Positions 42,755 through 51,331 of a stretch of DNA of 51,331 nt are shown here, in pieces; within the stretch, counting starts at the first letter, position 1, and each line of letters opens with the position of its first letter. Under the pieces are notes generated by a model, which was not told the origin of the DNA, made no database searches, and was given only the letters and a program-made list of their open reading frames with translations. Location of the stretch: the NCBI GenBank assembly GCA_025361205.1, contig JANYAS010000031.1, positions 1 through 51,331 on the forward strand. The letters are read 5' to 3'. The position numbers were made by a program, and so were the translations under genes. Origin of the DNA: Holophagaceae bacterium. Its GTDB lineage: Bacteria; Acidobacteriota; Holophagae; Holophagales; Holophagaceae.

Positions 42755-43491
42755 TCCTGGTCGAGAAGACCGGCCTGGTGCCAGGCACGCTGCTCCAGCG
42801 TTACAAGCGGTTTCTCGCGGACGTGCGCCTGGAGGATGGAACCGTGGTCACCGCCCACACCACCAACACCGGGTCCATGAAGACCTGCTGGGAGCCTGGC
42901 GACCGGGTGCTGCTGGAGACCGCGGCCAATCCCGATCGAAAGCTGAAATTCACCTGGTTGGCCGTGGAGCGTTCCGGCGAGTGGGTTGGCGTGGAGACCG
43001 GCATGCCCAACCGCGTGGTGGCCGAGGCTGCTCGGCGGGACAAGCTGCCCGGCCTCCCGGGACTGCGCAACGTCCGCACCGAGGTAAAATACGGTTCCGA
43101 GAACAGCCGCATCGACGTGCTGGCCCTAGACGGTGATGGGCTCCAGGTGTTCATCGAGGTGAAGAATACAACCTTGAAAGAGGGTCCCTGGGCCCTCTTC
43201 CCAGACGCGGTCACCGAACGCGGCACCAAGCATCTGCGGGAGCTCCAGTCAATGGTGCGCGAAGGCCACCGGGCTGCCATCGCATTCTTCGTGCATCGGA
43301 CCGACGTCGACCGCTTCGATGCCGCCCGGGAGATCGATCCGGGCTACGGAGGGGAACTGGATCGGGCGGCGGAATCGGGTGTCCTGATCCTCCCTCTGGC
43401 TGTGCGTCTCGTCACAAGCATGGAACCCAATGGTCTGTGGGACCTGGGCTGGGAGTTACCAGGTCTTCTGCCTTGGGAGCGGCGGCGATAG
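42751..43491 (+). CDS. sfsA: SfsA family DNA/RNA nuclease-like protein
   Basis: An SfsA homologue of about 246 residues, close to the E. coli length. It has an N-terminal OB-like domain (RYKRFLADVRLEDGTVVTAH, TTNTGSMKTCWEPGDRV) and a C-terminal nuclease-like domain (YGSENSRIDVLALDGDGLQV, FIEVKNTTL, FPDAVTERGTKHLREL). It was originally named for stimulation of sugar fermentation in E. coli; a restriction-endonuclease-like fold suggests nucleic-acid cleavage, but the biological role is unsettled. The ATG shares bases with the gmhB stop codon. It lies 23 bp before gcvT in the same transcript. Confidence 0.92.
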   Translation: MILVEKTGLVPGTLLQRYKRFLADVRLEDGTVVTAHTTNTGSMKTCWEPGDRVLLETAANPDRKLKFTWLAVERSGEWVGVETGMPNRVVAEAARRDKLPGLPGLRNVRTEVKYGSENSRIDVLALDGDGLQVFIEVKNTTLKEGPWALFPDAVTERGTKHLRELQSMVREGHRAAIAFFVHRTDVDRFDAAREIDPGYGGELDRAAESGVLILPLAVRLVTSMEPNGLWDLGWELPGLLPWERRR

Positions 43492-43514
43492 ACTGTGACT
43501 TCACGGAGCCCCAG

Positions 43515-44618
43515 ATGTCTGAGCTGATGAAGACGCCCCTCAACGCCGCCCACCGCGCCCTGCACGCCAAGATGGTGGATTTTGGCGGCTGGGACATGCC
43601 CGTGCAGTACCCGGCGGGGATCCTCGCCGAGCACGAAGCCGTAAGGACCAAGGCGGGTCTGTTTGACGTCAGCCACATGGGCGAGATCCGCGTGAAGGGC
43701 CCCGACGCCCTGGCCCTGGTGGAGCACCTCACGCCGAACGCCGTGTCGAAGCTCGCCCTCGGCCAGGTCCACTACACGGCCTTTCTCTACGAGAACGGCA
43801 CCTTCGTGGACGACCTGCTGGTCTACCGCGAGGGGGAGCAGGAGTTCCTGCTGGTGGTGAACGCCGGCAACTCCGACAAGGACTTCGCCTGGGTGCAGCA
43901 GCACGCCAAGGGCTACGACTGCACGGTGGTCGACGAAAGCCTCCATACGGGCCAGATCGCCCTCCAGGGTCCCCTGTCATTGAGTATCCTGCAGCCCCTC
44001 ACCAAGACCCCCCTCGAGCCCATCGGCTACTACTTCTTCACCCACGGTGAGGTGGCCGGGATCAAGTGCCTCATCAGCCGCACGGGCTACACCGGCGAGG
44101 ACGGGTTCGAGCTTTACTGCGCCGCCGGGGACACCGAGAAGATCTGGAATGCGGTGATGGCGGCCGGAACACCCCAGGGCCTGCTGCCCGCCGGTCTGGG
44201 TTGCCGCAACACGCTGCGCCTGGAGTGCAAGATGGCCCTCTACGGCCACGAGATCGACGACACCCTCCAGGCGCTGGAGGCGGGCCTTAGCTGGATCGTG
44301 AAGCTGGACAAGGGCGACTTCATCGGCCGCGAGGCCCTGTTGGCAGCCAAGGCCGTCCCGGCGCCCCGCAAGCTGGTGGGCTTCAAGACCCTCGAGAAGC
44401 GCGATATCGCCCGCGACCATATGCCCGTGGTTGCAGACGGGAAACCGATCGGCTTCGTCACCAGTGCGGCGCCTTCACCCACCTGCGGGATCAACCTGGG
44501 CCTGGCCTACGTGCCCACGGCCCTGGCGAAGGTCGGCGGCCCTATCCAGATCGAGATCCGCGGTCGTTCCGTAGCAGCGGAAATCATCCCCACGCCCTTC
44601 TACAAGCGGCAGAAGTAA
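43515..44618 (+). CDS. gcvT: aminomethyltransferase (glycine cleavage T protein)
   Basis: The T protein releases ammonia from the aminomethyl-lipoyl H protein and transfers the one-carbon unit to tetrahydrofolate; 367 residues. Landmarks: HRALHAKMVDFGGWDMPVQY, GLFDVSHMGEI, the folate-binding NAGN segment and ISRTGYTGEDGFELY. Start ATG has GGAG seven bases upstream; a longer frame reading back into sfsA is not used. It is followed by gcvH after 54 bp; gcvP is not in the window. The gap before it is too short for a glycine riboswitch. Confidence 0.96.
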   Translation: MSELMKTPLNAAHRALHAKMVDFGGWDMPVQYPAGILAEHEAVRTKAGLFDVSHMGEIRVKGPDALALVEHLTPNAVSKLALGQVHYTAFLYENGTFVDDLLVYREGEQEFLLVVNAGNSDKDFAWVQQHAKGYDCTVVDESLHTGQIALQGPLSLSILQPLTKTPLEPIGYYFFTHGEVAGIKCLISRTGYTGEDGFELYCAAGDTEKIWNAVMAAGTPQGLLPAGLGCRNTLRLECKMALYGHEIDDTLQALEAGLSWIVKLDKGDFIGREALLAAKAVPAPRKLVGFKTLEKRDIARDHMPVVADGKPIGFVTSAAPSPTCGINLGLAYVPTALAKVGGPIQIEIRGRSVAAEIIPTPFYKRQK

Positions 44619-44672
44619 CGTCCAAGCATCCGTTCTCTGCTCATTTGCCGTCAAGCCTTCCCTGGAGGATCC

Positions 44673-45056
44673 ATGTTCCCTGCCGACCTGAAATACACCA
44701 AGGACCACGAGTGGCTGAAGCCTGCGGGCGATGGCACGGCGCTGATTGGCATCACGCGGTACGCGCAGGACGCACTGGGCGACGTGGTGTTCGTGGACCT
44801 GCCCGAGGTTGGCATCGCCTTCGCCCAGGGCGAGGAGTTTGGTACGGTGGAATCGGTGAAGACGGTGTCGGAGCTGAACATGCCCTCGGCTGGTGAGGTG
44901 CTCGAGGTGAACGCCACCTTGGCCGATCATCCAGAAGCCGTGAACGAGGATCCCTACGGCAAGGGTTGGATGGTGAAGATCAAGCTCACCGGTGACCTCG
45001 CCAACCTGCTGGACGCCAAGGCCTATGAGGCCCTGGTGAGCGCTGAAAGCCACTAA
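44673..45056 (+). CDS. gcvH: glycine cleavage system H protein
   Basis: A lipoyl carrier shuttling the aminomethyl group between the P, T and L proteins, 127 residues. The lipoylation site is K63 in ESVKTVSEL, with the usual YTKDHEWL start and a C-terminal helix pair. Shine-Dalgarno TGGAGG is well placed. It lies 4 bp before the lytic transglycosylase gene, which is probably only an accident of compact packing. Confidence 0.97.
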   Translation: MFPADLKYTKDHEWLKPAGDGTALIGITRYAQDALGDVVFVDLPEVGIAFAQGEEFGTVESVKTVSELNMPSAGEVLEVNATLADHPEAVNEDPYGKGWMVKIKLTGDLANLLDAKAYEALVSAESH

Positions 45057-45060
45057 GCCC

Positions 45061-47001
45061 ATGCTGCTACAGGTCCTGGCCACCCTGCTTTGGGGGACGG
45101 TGCCGACGCCGGTACAAACGCCGGCGCCGTCCCTCCCGACGCACGTGGCCACGGTCCCCGCCCGGGCGGCCGAGTCCGATGCCTCTCGCGTCCAGCGGCT
45201 CCGCGTGCTGGTGGAGGCAGCTGAGAAGGCCCTGGAGGCCGAGGACGAAGAGGCCGCCACAGCACGGTCGGACGAGGCGGATGTCCTCACGGCCGACTGG
45301 TCCCCCGAGCTGCTCAAGAAGCCGGAAGTTCAGGCCCTGCTCCAGCGCATGAAGGATGTCCAGGACCAGATCACCGTGGAAGCGGCGCCTGGGGCTGAAC
45401 CCGGACTCAAGGCTTCTGAGGAGGTCGTGGCCATCAGCGGGGACGAACTTCGGGCCGAGATGGAGCGAGTGCGGGCGGCGGAGCAGGGTGCCACCTACGA
45501 TTTCCCCATTGACCTGAACGACAAGGTGCTCACCTGGGTGAGTCTCTTCAGCACCACCAAGCGTGGCTTCATGGAGAATGCCCTCGGCCGGGCCTCCATG
45601 TACCTGCCCATGATCCGGCAAGTCTTCGCGGAAGAAGGCGTACCTTCGGATCTGGCCTACCTAGCGGTCATCGAGTCGGGCTTCCGCAACGAGGCGAAGA
45701 GCCGCGCCAAGGCCGTTGGCATGTGGCAGTTCATCCGCTCCACAGGCCGTATCTATGGGCTCTCTGCCAACGCCTGGGTGGAGGAGCGCTGCGATCCCGT
45801 GAAGGCCACCCGGGGCGCTGCGCGCTATCTGAAACGCCTTTATGAGATCACGGGCGACTGGTACCTCGCGACCTCCAGCTACAACGCCGGCCCGCTCACG
45901 CTGGATCGGGCCAGCCACAACATGGGCACCCGCAATTTCTGGGATCTGGCCCGTTCCCGGTGGCTGCGCACTGAGACCAAGAACTACGTCCCGGAGCTTT
46001 GCGCAGCCATCCTGGTGGGCCGGAATCCCGAACGCTACGGCCTCCACATTGCGCCCCTCATGCCCTACGCCTACGAGACGGTGACCGTGTCTGCCATGAC
46101 CAGCCTCACGGTGCTGGCCCGTTGCGCTGGTACGGACGCCGCAGTGCTTAAGGCCCTGAATCCGGAGTTGCTCCGGGGCTCGACACCGCCCGGTTCCTAC
46201 ACGCTGCGGGTGCCCCCGGGCCGGGCCTTGGACTGTTTGCGCCAGCTGGCCCGCTTGCCCGCCGGCAAGCGACTCGACTTCCAGGGCTACACCCTCCGCA
46301 AGGGCGACACTTTGGTGAAGGTGGCGAAGCGGTTCAAGGTGGACCCGGAGGATCTTCTCTCGGCCAATGACATGACGGCGAAGCAGTTCCGGCCTGGCAA
46401 GCGCCTGCTGGTGCCGCCACCGCCCTCCGTGGACGTGACGGTTCGGAACATCTCCTCCAGGGGTGAGGGATCCACGGCCCTCGGTGATCGTCCCCTAAGG
46501 CCACTACCGGTCGTTCCCCAAGACCTGGACGATCCGGCGGAAACCCCCGACCAGCCTGCGATACCTTCCGCGACGCCATCGTTCACTGCTCAGATTTCAC
46601 CAACACCATCGGTTCCGGTTACACCCGCGGAGAGGCGTCCTGCTGAGGGAACGGTACCCATTCCCCAGGCCGAGGACGCGACTCGATCGACGTTTTCCCT
46701 CCGTGCCAAGCCGGGTGACACCCTGGCGAAGCTCGCCCGGGCCCACAAAGTGTCCCTGGGCGAATTGATACGATTGAATCCAGGGGCGGTGAAGGCGCTG
46801 CATCCCGGCGATGACATCAAACTGCCGGGCCACTCCGAAGTTCCCAAAGGTGCCCCCACCGTCCACCGGGTCCAGAAGGGTGAAACCCTCGCCTCCATCG
46901 CCCGCAAGTACGGCGTGGAACCCGGGGATCTCAAGACCTGGAACCGGCTGAAGGGCGGCCGGATCCATGCGGGACAAAAGCTCCGGCTGACTCCCCGCTG
47001 A
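45061..47001 (+). CDS. mltD: LysM-containing lytic transglycosylase (MltD-like)
   Basis: A periplasmic murein-cleaving enzyme of 646 residues. A hydrophobic N-terminal signal (MLLQVLATLLWG) precedes a helical Glu/Ala-rich region (about 40-150). The SLT catalytic domain has Glu in AVIESGFRNEA, GMWQFIRSTGRIYGL and the AATSSYNAGP-type motif (LATSSYNAGPL). A linker follows, with at least three LysM domains: YTLRKGDTLVKVAKRF, LRAKPGDTLAKLARAH and HRVQKGETLASIARKY. A Pro/Thr-rich spacer separates LysM 1 from LysM 2 and 3. LysM modules bind peptidoglycan. The domain order is that of MltD; the N-terminal helical region is longer than in E. coli. Confidence 0.9.
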   Translation: MLLQVLATLLWGTVPTPVQTPAPSLPTHVATVPARAAESDASRVQRLRVLVEAAEKALEAEDEEAATARSDEADVLTADWSPELLKKPEVQALLQRMKDVQDQITVEAAPGAEPGLKASEEVVAISGDELRAEMERVRAAEQGATYDFPIDLNDKVLTWVSLFSTTKRGFMENALGRASMYLPMIRQVFAEEGVPSDLAYLAVIESGFRNEAKSRAKAVGMWQFIRSTGRIYGLSANAWVEERCDPVKATRGAARYLKRLYEITGDWYLATSSYNAGPLTLDRASHNMGTRNFWDLARSRWLRTETKNYVPELCAAILVGRNPERYGLHIAPLMPYAYETVTVSAMTSLTVLARCAGTDAAVLKALNPELLRGSTPPGSYTLRVPPGRALDCLRQLARLPAGKRLDFQGYTLRKGDTLVKVAKRFKVDPEDLLSANDMTAKQFRPGKRLLVPPPPSVDVTVRNISSRGEGSTALGDRPLRPLPVVPQDLDDPAETPDQPAIPSATPSFTAQISPTPSVPVTPAERRPAEGTVPIPQAEDATRSTFSLRAKPGDTLAKLARAHKVSLGELIRLNPGAVKALHPGDDIKLPGHSEVPKGAPTVHRVQKGETLASIARKYGVEPGDLKTWNRLKGGRIHAGQKLRLTPR

Positions 47002-47008
47002 TCTGTGC

Positions 47009-47037
47009 TTGCAGAGGCGCGGAAGGAGTGGGATACT
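47009..47037 (+). promoter_or_regulatory. promoter for tRNA-Ala
   Basis: TTGCAG (-35, 3 of 6) and GATACT (-10, 4 of 6) are separated by 17 bp. The -10 box ends 14 bp before the mature tRNA start, which suits a tRNA gene. Confidence 0.45.
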
Positions 47038-47051
47038 GGGTCTTCCCGAAT

Positions 47052-47127
<76 letters not shown>

Positions 47128-47130
47128 AAC

Positions 47131-47156
47131 AGAAGGCCACCGCAAGGTGGCCTTCT
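47131..47156 (+). terminator. terminator of the tRNA-Ala transcript
   Basis: A perfect 11-bp stem (AGAAGGCCACC / GGTGGCCTTCT) closes a GCAA tetraloop three bases after the tRNA CCA end and leads into TTGCT. The stem is strong; the U tract is short. Confidence 0.8.
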
Positions 47157-47181
47157 TGCTGAAGGCTGATTGCCACCCACC

Positions 47182-49173
47182 ATGCTTGCTTCGCTGAATC
47201 ACGTCGATCTCCGCTTCGGCCCCCAAGAGGTGCTGAAGGATGTGACCTGGGCCATTCAGGAGGGTGAGTGCTGGGGCGTCATCGGGCGCAATGGCGCGGG
47301 CAAGAGCACCGTCTTCAAGCTGCTGCTTGGCCAACTGGAGGCTGACCAGGGCACGGTGGTGCAGCCCACGAAGGAGCGGGGGATCCGCATGGGCCACTAT
47401 GCCCAGGACCTGGTGCCCGAGACTGAAGGAAGCGTCTTGGAAGAGGCTCTGGCGGCCTTTGGCGATGTGGAACGGCTCCAACATGAGATGCGGGAGCTGG
47501 AGCACCGCATGGGTGAAGCCGGCAAGAATCTCGACGAGGTGATGGAGCGTTACCAGAAAGTCACGGAGGCTTTTGAGCACCTCGATGGCTTCAGCATTCG
47601 CGCCCGCACCGAAAGCATCCTGCAGTCCCTGGGGTTTCCCGCCACCGATTTCGACCGACCGGTGGCGACGCTTTCCGGTGGCCAGAAGTGCCGCGTGATG
47701 CTGGCCAAGGCCATCCTCAAGGGGCAGGATCTGCTGCTGCTCGACGAGCCTACCAACCACCTGGATCTGCCCAGTCTCCGCTGGCTGGAGGATTTCCTGC
47801 AGGGGACGGACGCCACCGTGGCCGTCATCAGTCATGACCGCTACTTCCTGGACAAGATCGCCACCGAGATTCTGGAGCTGGAGCAAGGCCGTTCGCGGGT
47901 CTACGAGGGTAACTACTCCGAGTTCATGGAGAAGAAGGAGCAGGAACTGGAACTGCTCGAGCGCCACTTTGAACAGCAGCAGGCCTACATCAAGAACCAG
48001 GAGGAGTACATCCGCCGCAACATCGCGGGCCAGAACACCAAGCAGGCCCGGGGTCGGCGCACCCACTTGGCCAAGCTGGGCCGCATCCAGAAACCCTTGC
48101 GAGATCGGCGGAAGGTGAAGTTCAGCTTCCCCGAGACCCAGCGCTGCGGCGACATCGCCCTGGTGCTGGAAAACGCCAGTGTGGGCTGGGACGGGCAGGC
48201 TCTCTACACGCCCCTGGATCAGCTCCAGATCAAGCGTGGCCAGAAACTGGGCATCGTCGGCCTCAACGGCACAGGCAAGTCCACGCTGCTGAAGGCCATC
48301 TCGGAAGAAATCCCCTTCATCACCGGCATGGCTCGTCTGGGCAGCCAGGTGAAGCTGGGCTACTTCGACCAGCATCACCGGAATCTGGATCCGCGGAACA
48401 CGGTGTTCCAGCAGATCCACGCCGTGAATCCCCAGTCCCTGAAGCAGGATGTGCTGGGCTTCCTGGCCAAGTTCCAGTTCCGCGGCGACGAGGTGGACAA
48501 GCCGGTCACGGCGCTTTCGGGCGGCGAGCGGGCCCGCCTCAGCATTGCCACGATCATCCGTAATGGCGTGAACCTCATGCTCTTGGATGAGCCCACCAAC
48601 CACATGGACATCCCCAGCATGGAGGCCATGGAGGACACCATCCTGAGCTTCAGCGGCGCCGTCATCGTGGTGACCCACGATCGCTACCTGCTGGGCCGCG
48701 TGGCAGATTCCCTACTCCGCATCCACGAAGGCCGGGCCCAGTTCCGCGAGGGCGGCTACGAGGACCATCAGGCCTGGGTGGACCTGGACCTGGGCGCCGA
48801 AAACGAGGCCGGCAGCCCGGAACCCGACACGCCGAACAAGTCCGAAAAGAAGCCCGAACTCTCCCAGCCGAAGGCTATCCCGGCGGCGAAGCCGCAGCGC
48901 GTGAGTGCGAAGCCGCAGGGCCCCATCGACAGGGACAAGCAGCGGGCCGTCAAACGGTTTGAAAAGCAGGTGACCGAGGCCGAAGCGAGGGTGGCCGAAC
49001 TCGAGGCCAGCCTCGTCGAACTTCAGAAAGAGATGGCCACCATGGACCCCTCCGATTGGCAAGCCTTCAACGGAAAGCTCGATGCCCAGAAGGCCCTGGA
49101 AGCCGACCTGGCCTACGCCATGAGCGACTGGGAGGAGTCCCAGGGCGCACTGGAGGAAGCCCAGCGCTCCTGA
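47182..49173 (+). CDS. ABC-F family ATPase (Uup/EttA-like)
   Basis: A soluble tandem ATPase of 663 residues acting on ribosomes or DNA-linked processes. The first nucleotide-binding domain has GRNGAGKST, LSGGQKCRVMLAK and LLLLDEPTNHLDL. A linker with the P-site tRNA-interaction helices follows (about 240-310, EKKEQELELLERHFEQQQ). The second domain has GLNGTGKST, LSGGERARLS and LMLLDEPTNHMDI. A Lys/Pro-rich linker and a C-terminal coiled coil (about 570-660) follow, as in Uup. ABC-F proteins relieve ribosome stalling or confer drug protection; the coiled-coil tail favours the Uup branch. Start is ATG at 47182; an upstream TTG is less likely. Confidence 0.9.
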   Translation: MLASLNHVDLRFGPQEVLKDVTWAIQEGECWGVIGRNGAGKSTVFKLLLGQLEADQGTVVQPTKERGIRMGHYAQDLVPETEGSVLEEALAAFGDVERLQHEMRELEHRMGEAGKNLDEVMERYQKVTEAFEHLDGFSIRARTESILQSLGFPATDFDRPVATLSGGQKCRVMLAKAILKGQDLLLLDEPTNHLDLPSLRWLEDFLQGTDATVAVISHDRYFLDKIATEILELEQGRSRVYEGNYSEFMEKKEQELELLERHFEQQQAYIKNQEEYIRRNIAGQNTKQARGRRTHLAKLGRIQKPLRDRRKVKFSFPETQRCGDIALVLENASVGWDGQALYTPLDQLQIKRGQKLGIVGLNGTGKSTLLKAISEEIPFITGMARLGSQVKLGYFDQHHRNLDPRNTVFQQIHAVNPQSLKQDVLGFLAKFQFRGDEVDKPVTALSGGERARLSIATIIRNGVNLMLLDEPTNHMDIPSMEAMEDTILSFSGAVIVVTHDRYLLGRVADSLLRIHEGRAQFREGGYEDHQAWVDLDLGAENEAGSPEPDTPNKSEKKPELSQPKAIPAAKPQRVSAKPQGPIDRDKQRAVKRFEKQVTEAEARVAELEASLVELQKEMATMDPSDWQAFNGKLDAQKALEADLAYAMSDWEESQGALEEAQRS

Positions 49174-49176
49174 GGT

Positions 49177-50580
49177 CTAGAAATACTTCAAGGTCAGGTC
49201 GAGCATCCGCCGCACGAAGCCGGTATAGGGCGGGTACATGAGCTGGATGGCGGAGAAGCGGGTTCGCTGGCGGAGAATACCCCGGGCGTTGGAGAAGGCC
49301 TCGAAGCCATACATGCCGTGGGCCTTGCCAAAGCCTGACGTGTTCACACCGCCGGTGGGCAGGCCCGTATGGGCGAAGTGCAGCACCGTATCGTTGATGC
49401 AGCCGCCACCTGCCGTGGTGCGGGCAATGAGCGCTTCCGCGCGGCCTCGGCTCCCGCTGAATACGTACAGGGCCAAGGGCTTGGGACGGGCGTTCACGAA
49501 GGCCACGGCGGCGTCCATGTCCGGCACCTTTAGGATGGGCAGCAGGGGCCCGAAAATCTCCTCCTGCATGACAGGAGAAGCCGGGTCCACTTCTATGAGA
49601 AGGGTGGGGCTGATGTAGCGGGAGGCCGCATCGGTTTCCCCGCCGAAGGCGACTTGCGCCCCGGAGCCACTGAGCAATGCCTCAATCCTGGCGAAGTGAC
49701 GCTCATTGATGATGCGGGCCAGGTCCGGGCTGGCCCGCCGGGCTGCTGCATCCGCGCCGTAGAAGGCCTCGAAGGCCCGCTTCAGCTCAGCCACCAGCTC
49801 ATCGTGGACGCGCTCGTGAACCAGCACGTAGTCGGGCGCCACGCAGGTCTGGCCGGCATTGACGCCCTTGCCCCAGGCGATTTTTCGGGCGGCTTCGAGC
49901 AGGTTGGCGTCTGCGTCCACCAGTACCGGCGACTTGCCGCCCAGTTCCAGCGTCACGGAGGTGAGGTGCTCGGCCGCCGCCTTCATGACAACCTTGCCCA
50001 CCGCTGGGCTGCCCGTGAAGAAGATGTGGTCGAAGGGCAGAGCCAGCAGGGCCCTCGCGACTTCCGCATCACCCTCCACCAGGGCCACCTCCTCCTCCGG
50101 GAAGAGCTCCGCCAGGACCTTGCGCAGAAAGGCTGTGGTGTGCGGCGTGAACTCCGAGGGCTTAAGGACGGCGCAGTTGCCCGCAGCAAGGGCCGAGACC
50201 AGGGGGCCGAGGGTGAGGTAGAGGGGGTAGTTCCAAGGGCTGATGATCAGCACCACGCCCCGGGGCTCCTGAACAATGGTGCCCGCGCTGCCGAAGAGGC
50301 CGATGGGGGTGGCGACTTTCCGGGGCTTCATCCAGCGGGGCAGGTGGCGCAGAGCGTCCTTGATCTCGGCGATGACGGGATACAGCTCGGTGAGATCCAC
50401 CTCCTCCGCCGGTTTGCGAAAATCCATCGCGAGCGCCGCCTGAGCCTCGGCCCGTTGGGCCAGGAGGGCCTTCAGCAGGGCACGGAGCTTGGCCTTGCGC
50501 TGATCAGCCGAGGTAGCCGCCACCCGCCAGCGGGCCGACTGCTGGCGGGCGAAGAGGGCTTCCAATGGGGTCTGGGACAC
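49177..50580 (-). CDS. aldehyde dehydrogenase family protein
   Basis: An NAD(P)-dependent aldehyde oxidoreductase of about 467 residues. The cofactor motif is PWNYPLYL and FTGSPAVGKVV, the general base Glu is in LELGGKSP, and the catalytic Cys is in GVNAGQTCVAPDY. EEIFGPLLPI and the C-terminal hydrophobic tail (after FSNARGILRQRTR) resemble the fatty-aldehyde / coniferyl-aldehyde ALDH3-type subgroup. Start is GTG with CAGGAG five bases upstream; an ATG further upstream has no ribosome-binding site. It converges on the ABC-F gene within 4 bp and lies just downstream of the tryptophanase gene on the same strand. Linkage to indole or tryptophan metabolism is only positional. Confidence 0.9.
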   Translation of the reverse strand: MSQTPLEALFARQQSARWRVAATSADQRKAKLRALLKALLAQRAEAQAALAMDFRKPAEEVDLTELYPVIAEIKDALRHLPRWMKPRKVATPIGLFGSAGTIVQEPRGVVLIISPWNYPLYLTLGPLVSALAAGNCAVLKPSEFTPHTTAFLRKVLAELFPEEEVALVEGDAEVARALLALPFDHIFFTGSPAVGKVVMKAAAEHLTSVTLELGGKSPVLVDADANLLEAARKIAWGKGVNAGQTCVAPDYVLVHERVHDELVAELKRAFEAFYGADAAARRASPDLARIINERHFARIEALLSGSGAQVAFGGETDAASRYISPTLLIEVDPASPVMQEEIFGPLLPILKVPDMDAAVAFVNARPKPLALYVFSGSRGRAEALIARTTAGGGCINDTVLHFAHTGLPTGGVNTSGFGKAHGMYGFEAFSNARGILRQRTRFSAIQLMYPPYTGFVRRMLDLTLKYF

Positions 50581-50643
50581 AGACGCTCCTGAAGGGTCGG
50601 GGGTAATGCCCATCTTAGAAGCCTCTTCAGGCGGAAGCGAGTG

Positions 50644-51331
50644 CTAGACCCAGGCCATTTCCGCTGTGAAGTGCCGGAGATACTTGCTCTGCTTGATGAT
50701 TTTCACGCCGCGGATGTCTTTGGCCTTGGCCTTCACATCCGCGATCACTTCGGCGGCGAAGTCGAAGTGACTCTGGGTGTACATGCGACGCGGGAAGGCC
50801 AGACGCACCAGTTCCATACTGTGGTAGGTCTCGGTGCCGTCCTCCAGCCGCTTGCCGAACATGACCGACCCAATCTCCACCCCGCGAATACCACCTTCCA
50901 GGTAGAGGGCGTTGCAGAGGGCCCAGGCTGGGTAGTGCGCCACGGGCATGTCGGGCAGCACGGTCTTGGCGTCGATGTAGACCGCATGGCCGCCCGTGGG
51001 TTTGACGAACCCCACCCCGGCAGCTTCGAGCTTTTCACCCAGGTATTCGGCCGTGCGAAGGCGGTAGCGCAGATAGGACTCATCCATGCCTTCTTCCATG
51101 CCCACCGCCAGCGCCTCCAGGTCACGCCCGGCCAGGCCGCCGTAGGTGGGGAAGCCTTCGGTGAGGATGAGCATGTTGCGGACGGGATCGAGCCACTCGT
51201 CGCTGCGCAGCATGATGAAGCCGCCGATGTTCACCATGCCGTCCTTCTTGGCGCTCATGGTGCAGCCGTCGGCGTAGCTGAACAGCTCCTGGCAGATGGC
51301 CTTGATGGGTGTGTCCTGGTAGCCGTCCTCG
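50644..51331 (-). CDS. tnaA: tryptophanase / beta-eliminating lyase (5' partial)
   Basis: PLP enzyme cleaving tryptophan to indole, pyruvate and ammonia. The frame is open to the right edge; about 228 C-terminal residues are present (full length about 460-470). The PLP-binding region is just at the edge: SYADGCTMSAKKDG, with the Schiff-base Lys in SAKKD. EGFPTYGGLAGRDLEALAVG, PTGGHAVYIDA and the ending KYLRHFTAEMAWV follow. The residue that is Arg in tyrosine phenol-lyase (ERG) is Ile here (RGVEIGS), which matches tryptophanase (RAVEIGS in E. coli), so tryptophanase is preferred. No tnaC-like leader can be assessed because the 5' end is outside the window. Confidence 0.85.
   Translation of the reverse strand, partial: EDGYQDTPIKAICQELFSYADGCTMSAKKDGMVNIGGFIMLRSDEWLDPVRNMLILTEGFPTYGGLAGRDLEALAVGMEEGMDESYLRYRLRTAEYLGEKLEAAGVGFVKPTGGHAVYIDAKTVLPDMPVAHYPAWALCNALYLEGGIRGVEIGSVMFGKRLEDGTETYHSMELVRLAFPRRMYTQSHFDFAAEVIADVKAKAKDIRGVKIIKQSKYLRHFTAEMAWV

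Noticed and set aside
43492..43514. Glycine riboswitch before gcvT
   Set aside because: Only 23 bp separate sfsA and gcvT, far too little for the aptamer.

Overview
This window is about 51 kb of GC-rich chromosome that is almost completely coding, with many start/stop overlaps between adjacent genes. Genes for lipopolysaccharide assembly (lptD, kdsB, gmhB) indicate a Gram-negative envelope. The gene content and protein character suggest a member of the Acidobacteriota, probably class Holophagae (Geothrix/Holophaga-like). That placement is inference from general resemblance and was not searched. No prophage, insertion sequence or CRISPR array is visible. The window begins inside maeB and ends inside a tryptophanase-type gene.

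Layout. (1) 1-6.2 kb: 3' part of maeB with a hairpin, a DUF302 protein, then a minus-strand trio (SpoIIE-type phosphatase with PDZ and membrane domain, small membrane protein, SirB1-like protein). (2) 6.2-12.6 kb: an SDR oxidoreductase; a decayed CocE/NonD-type hydrolase that lacks its N-terminus and carries a frameshift; a 103-bp nested inverted repeat at the broken end of that gene; queE with a leader that could fold as a pseudoknot; a DUF2911 lipid-free exported protein overlapping a Gcr-family membrane protein; and a tiny frameshifted ORF. (3) 12.6-20.9 kb: a phosphate island with a Pit transporter and its DUF47 partner, phoR, and the pstS-pstC-pstA-pstB-phoU-phoB operon. phoR is on the opposite strand and its 3' end overlaps that of phoB. 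(4) 20.9-30.8 kb: RNase E/G with its own promoter and long leader, a ZIP metal transporter, lptD, a diguanylate cyclase, alr, trxB and kdsB. (5) 30.9-41.0 kb: a plus-strand signalling run of cheA, cheW, fabH, rsmD, a six-helix chemoreceptor, a membrane histidine kinase, and a receiver protein whose kinase region has lost its key residues. (6) 41.1-47.2 kb: a beta-propeller protein, gmhB, sfsA, gcvT, gcvH, a LysM lytic transglycosylase and tRNA-Ala(GGC). (7) 47.2 kb to the end: an ABC-F ATPase, an aldehyde dehydrogenase and the partial tryptophanase.

How the genes work together. The pst/pho block is a complete sensing and uptake circuit: high-affinity ABC uptake, PhoU brake, PhoR/PhoB two-component pair, plus low-affinity Pit with its PhoU-like accessory. 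The che/mcp/kinase block looks like one chemosensory or surface-signalling pathway interleaved with two housekeeping genes. It lacks cheY, cheR and cheB, so methylation and output components must lie elsewhere. gcvT and gcvH supply two parts of the glycine cleavage system. kdsB, gmhB and lptD serve LPS core synthesis and export. Most of the window is ordinary core genome. The most interesting parts are the broken hydrolase with its palindromic element, the queE leader, the pseudokinase-like receiver protein and the unusual chemoreceptor.
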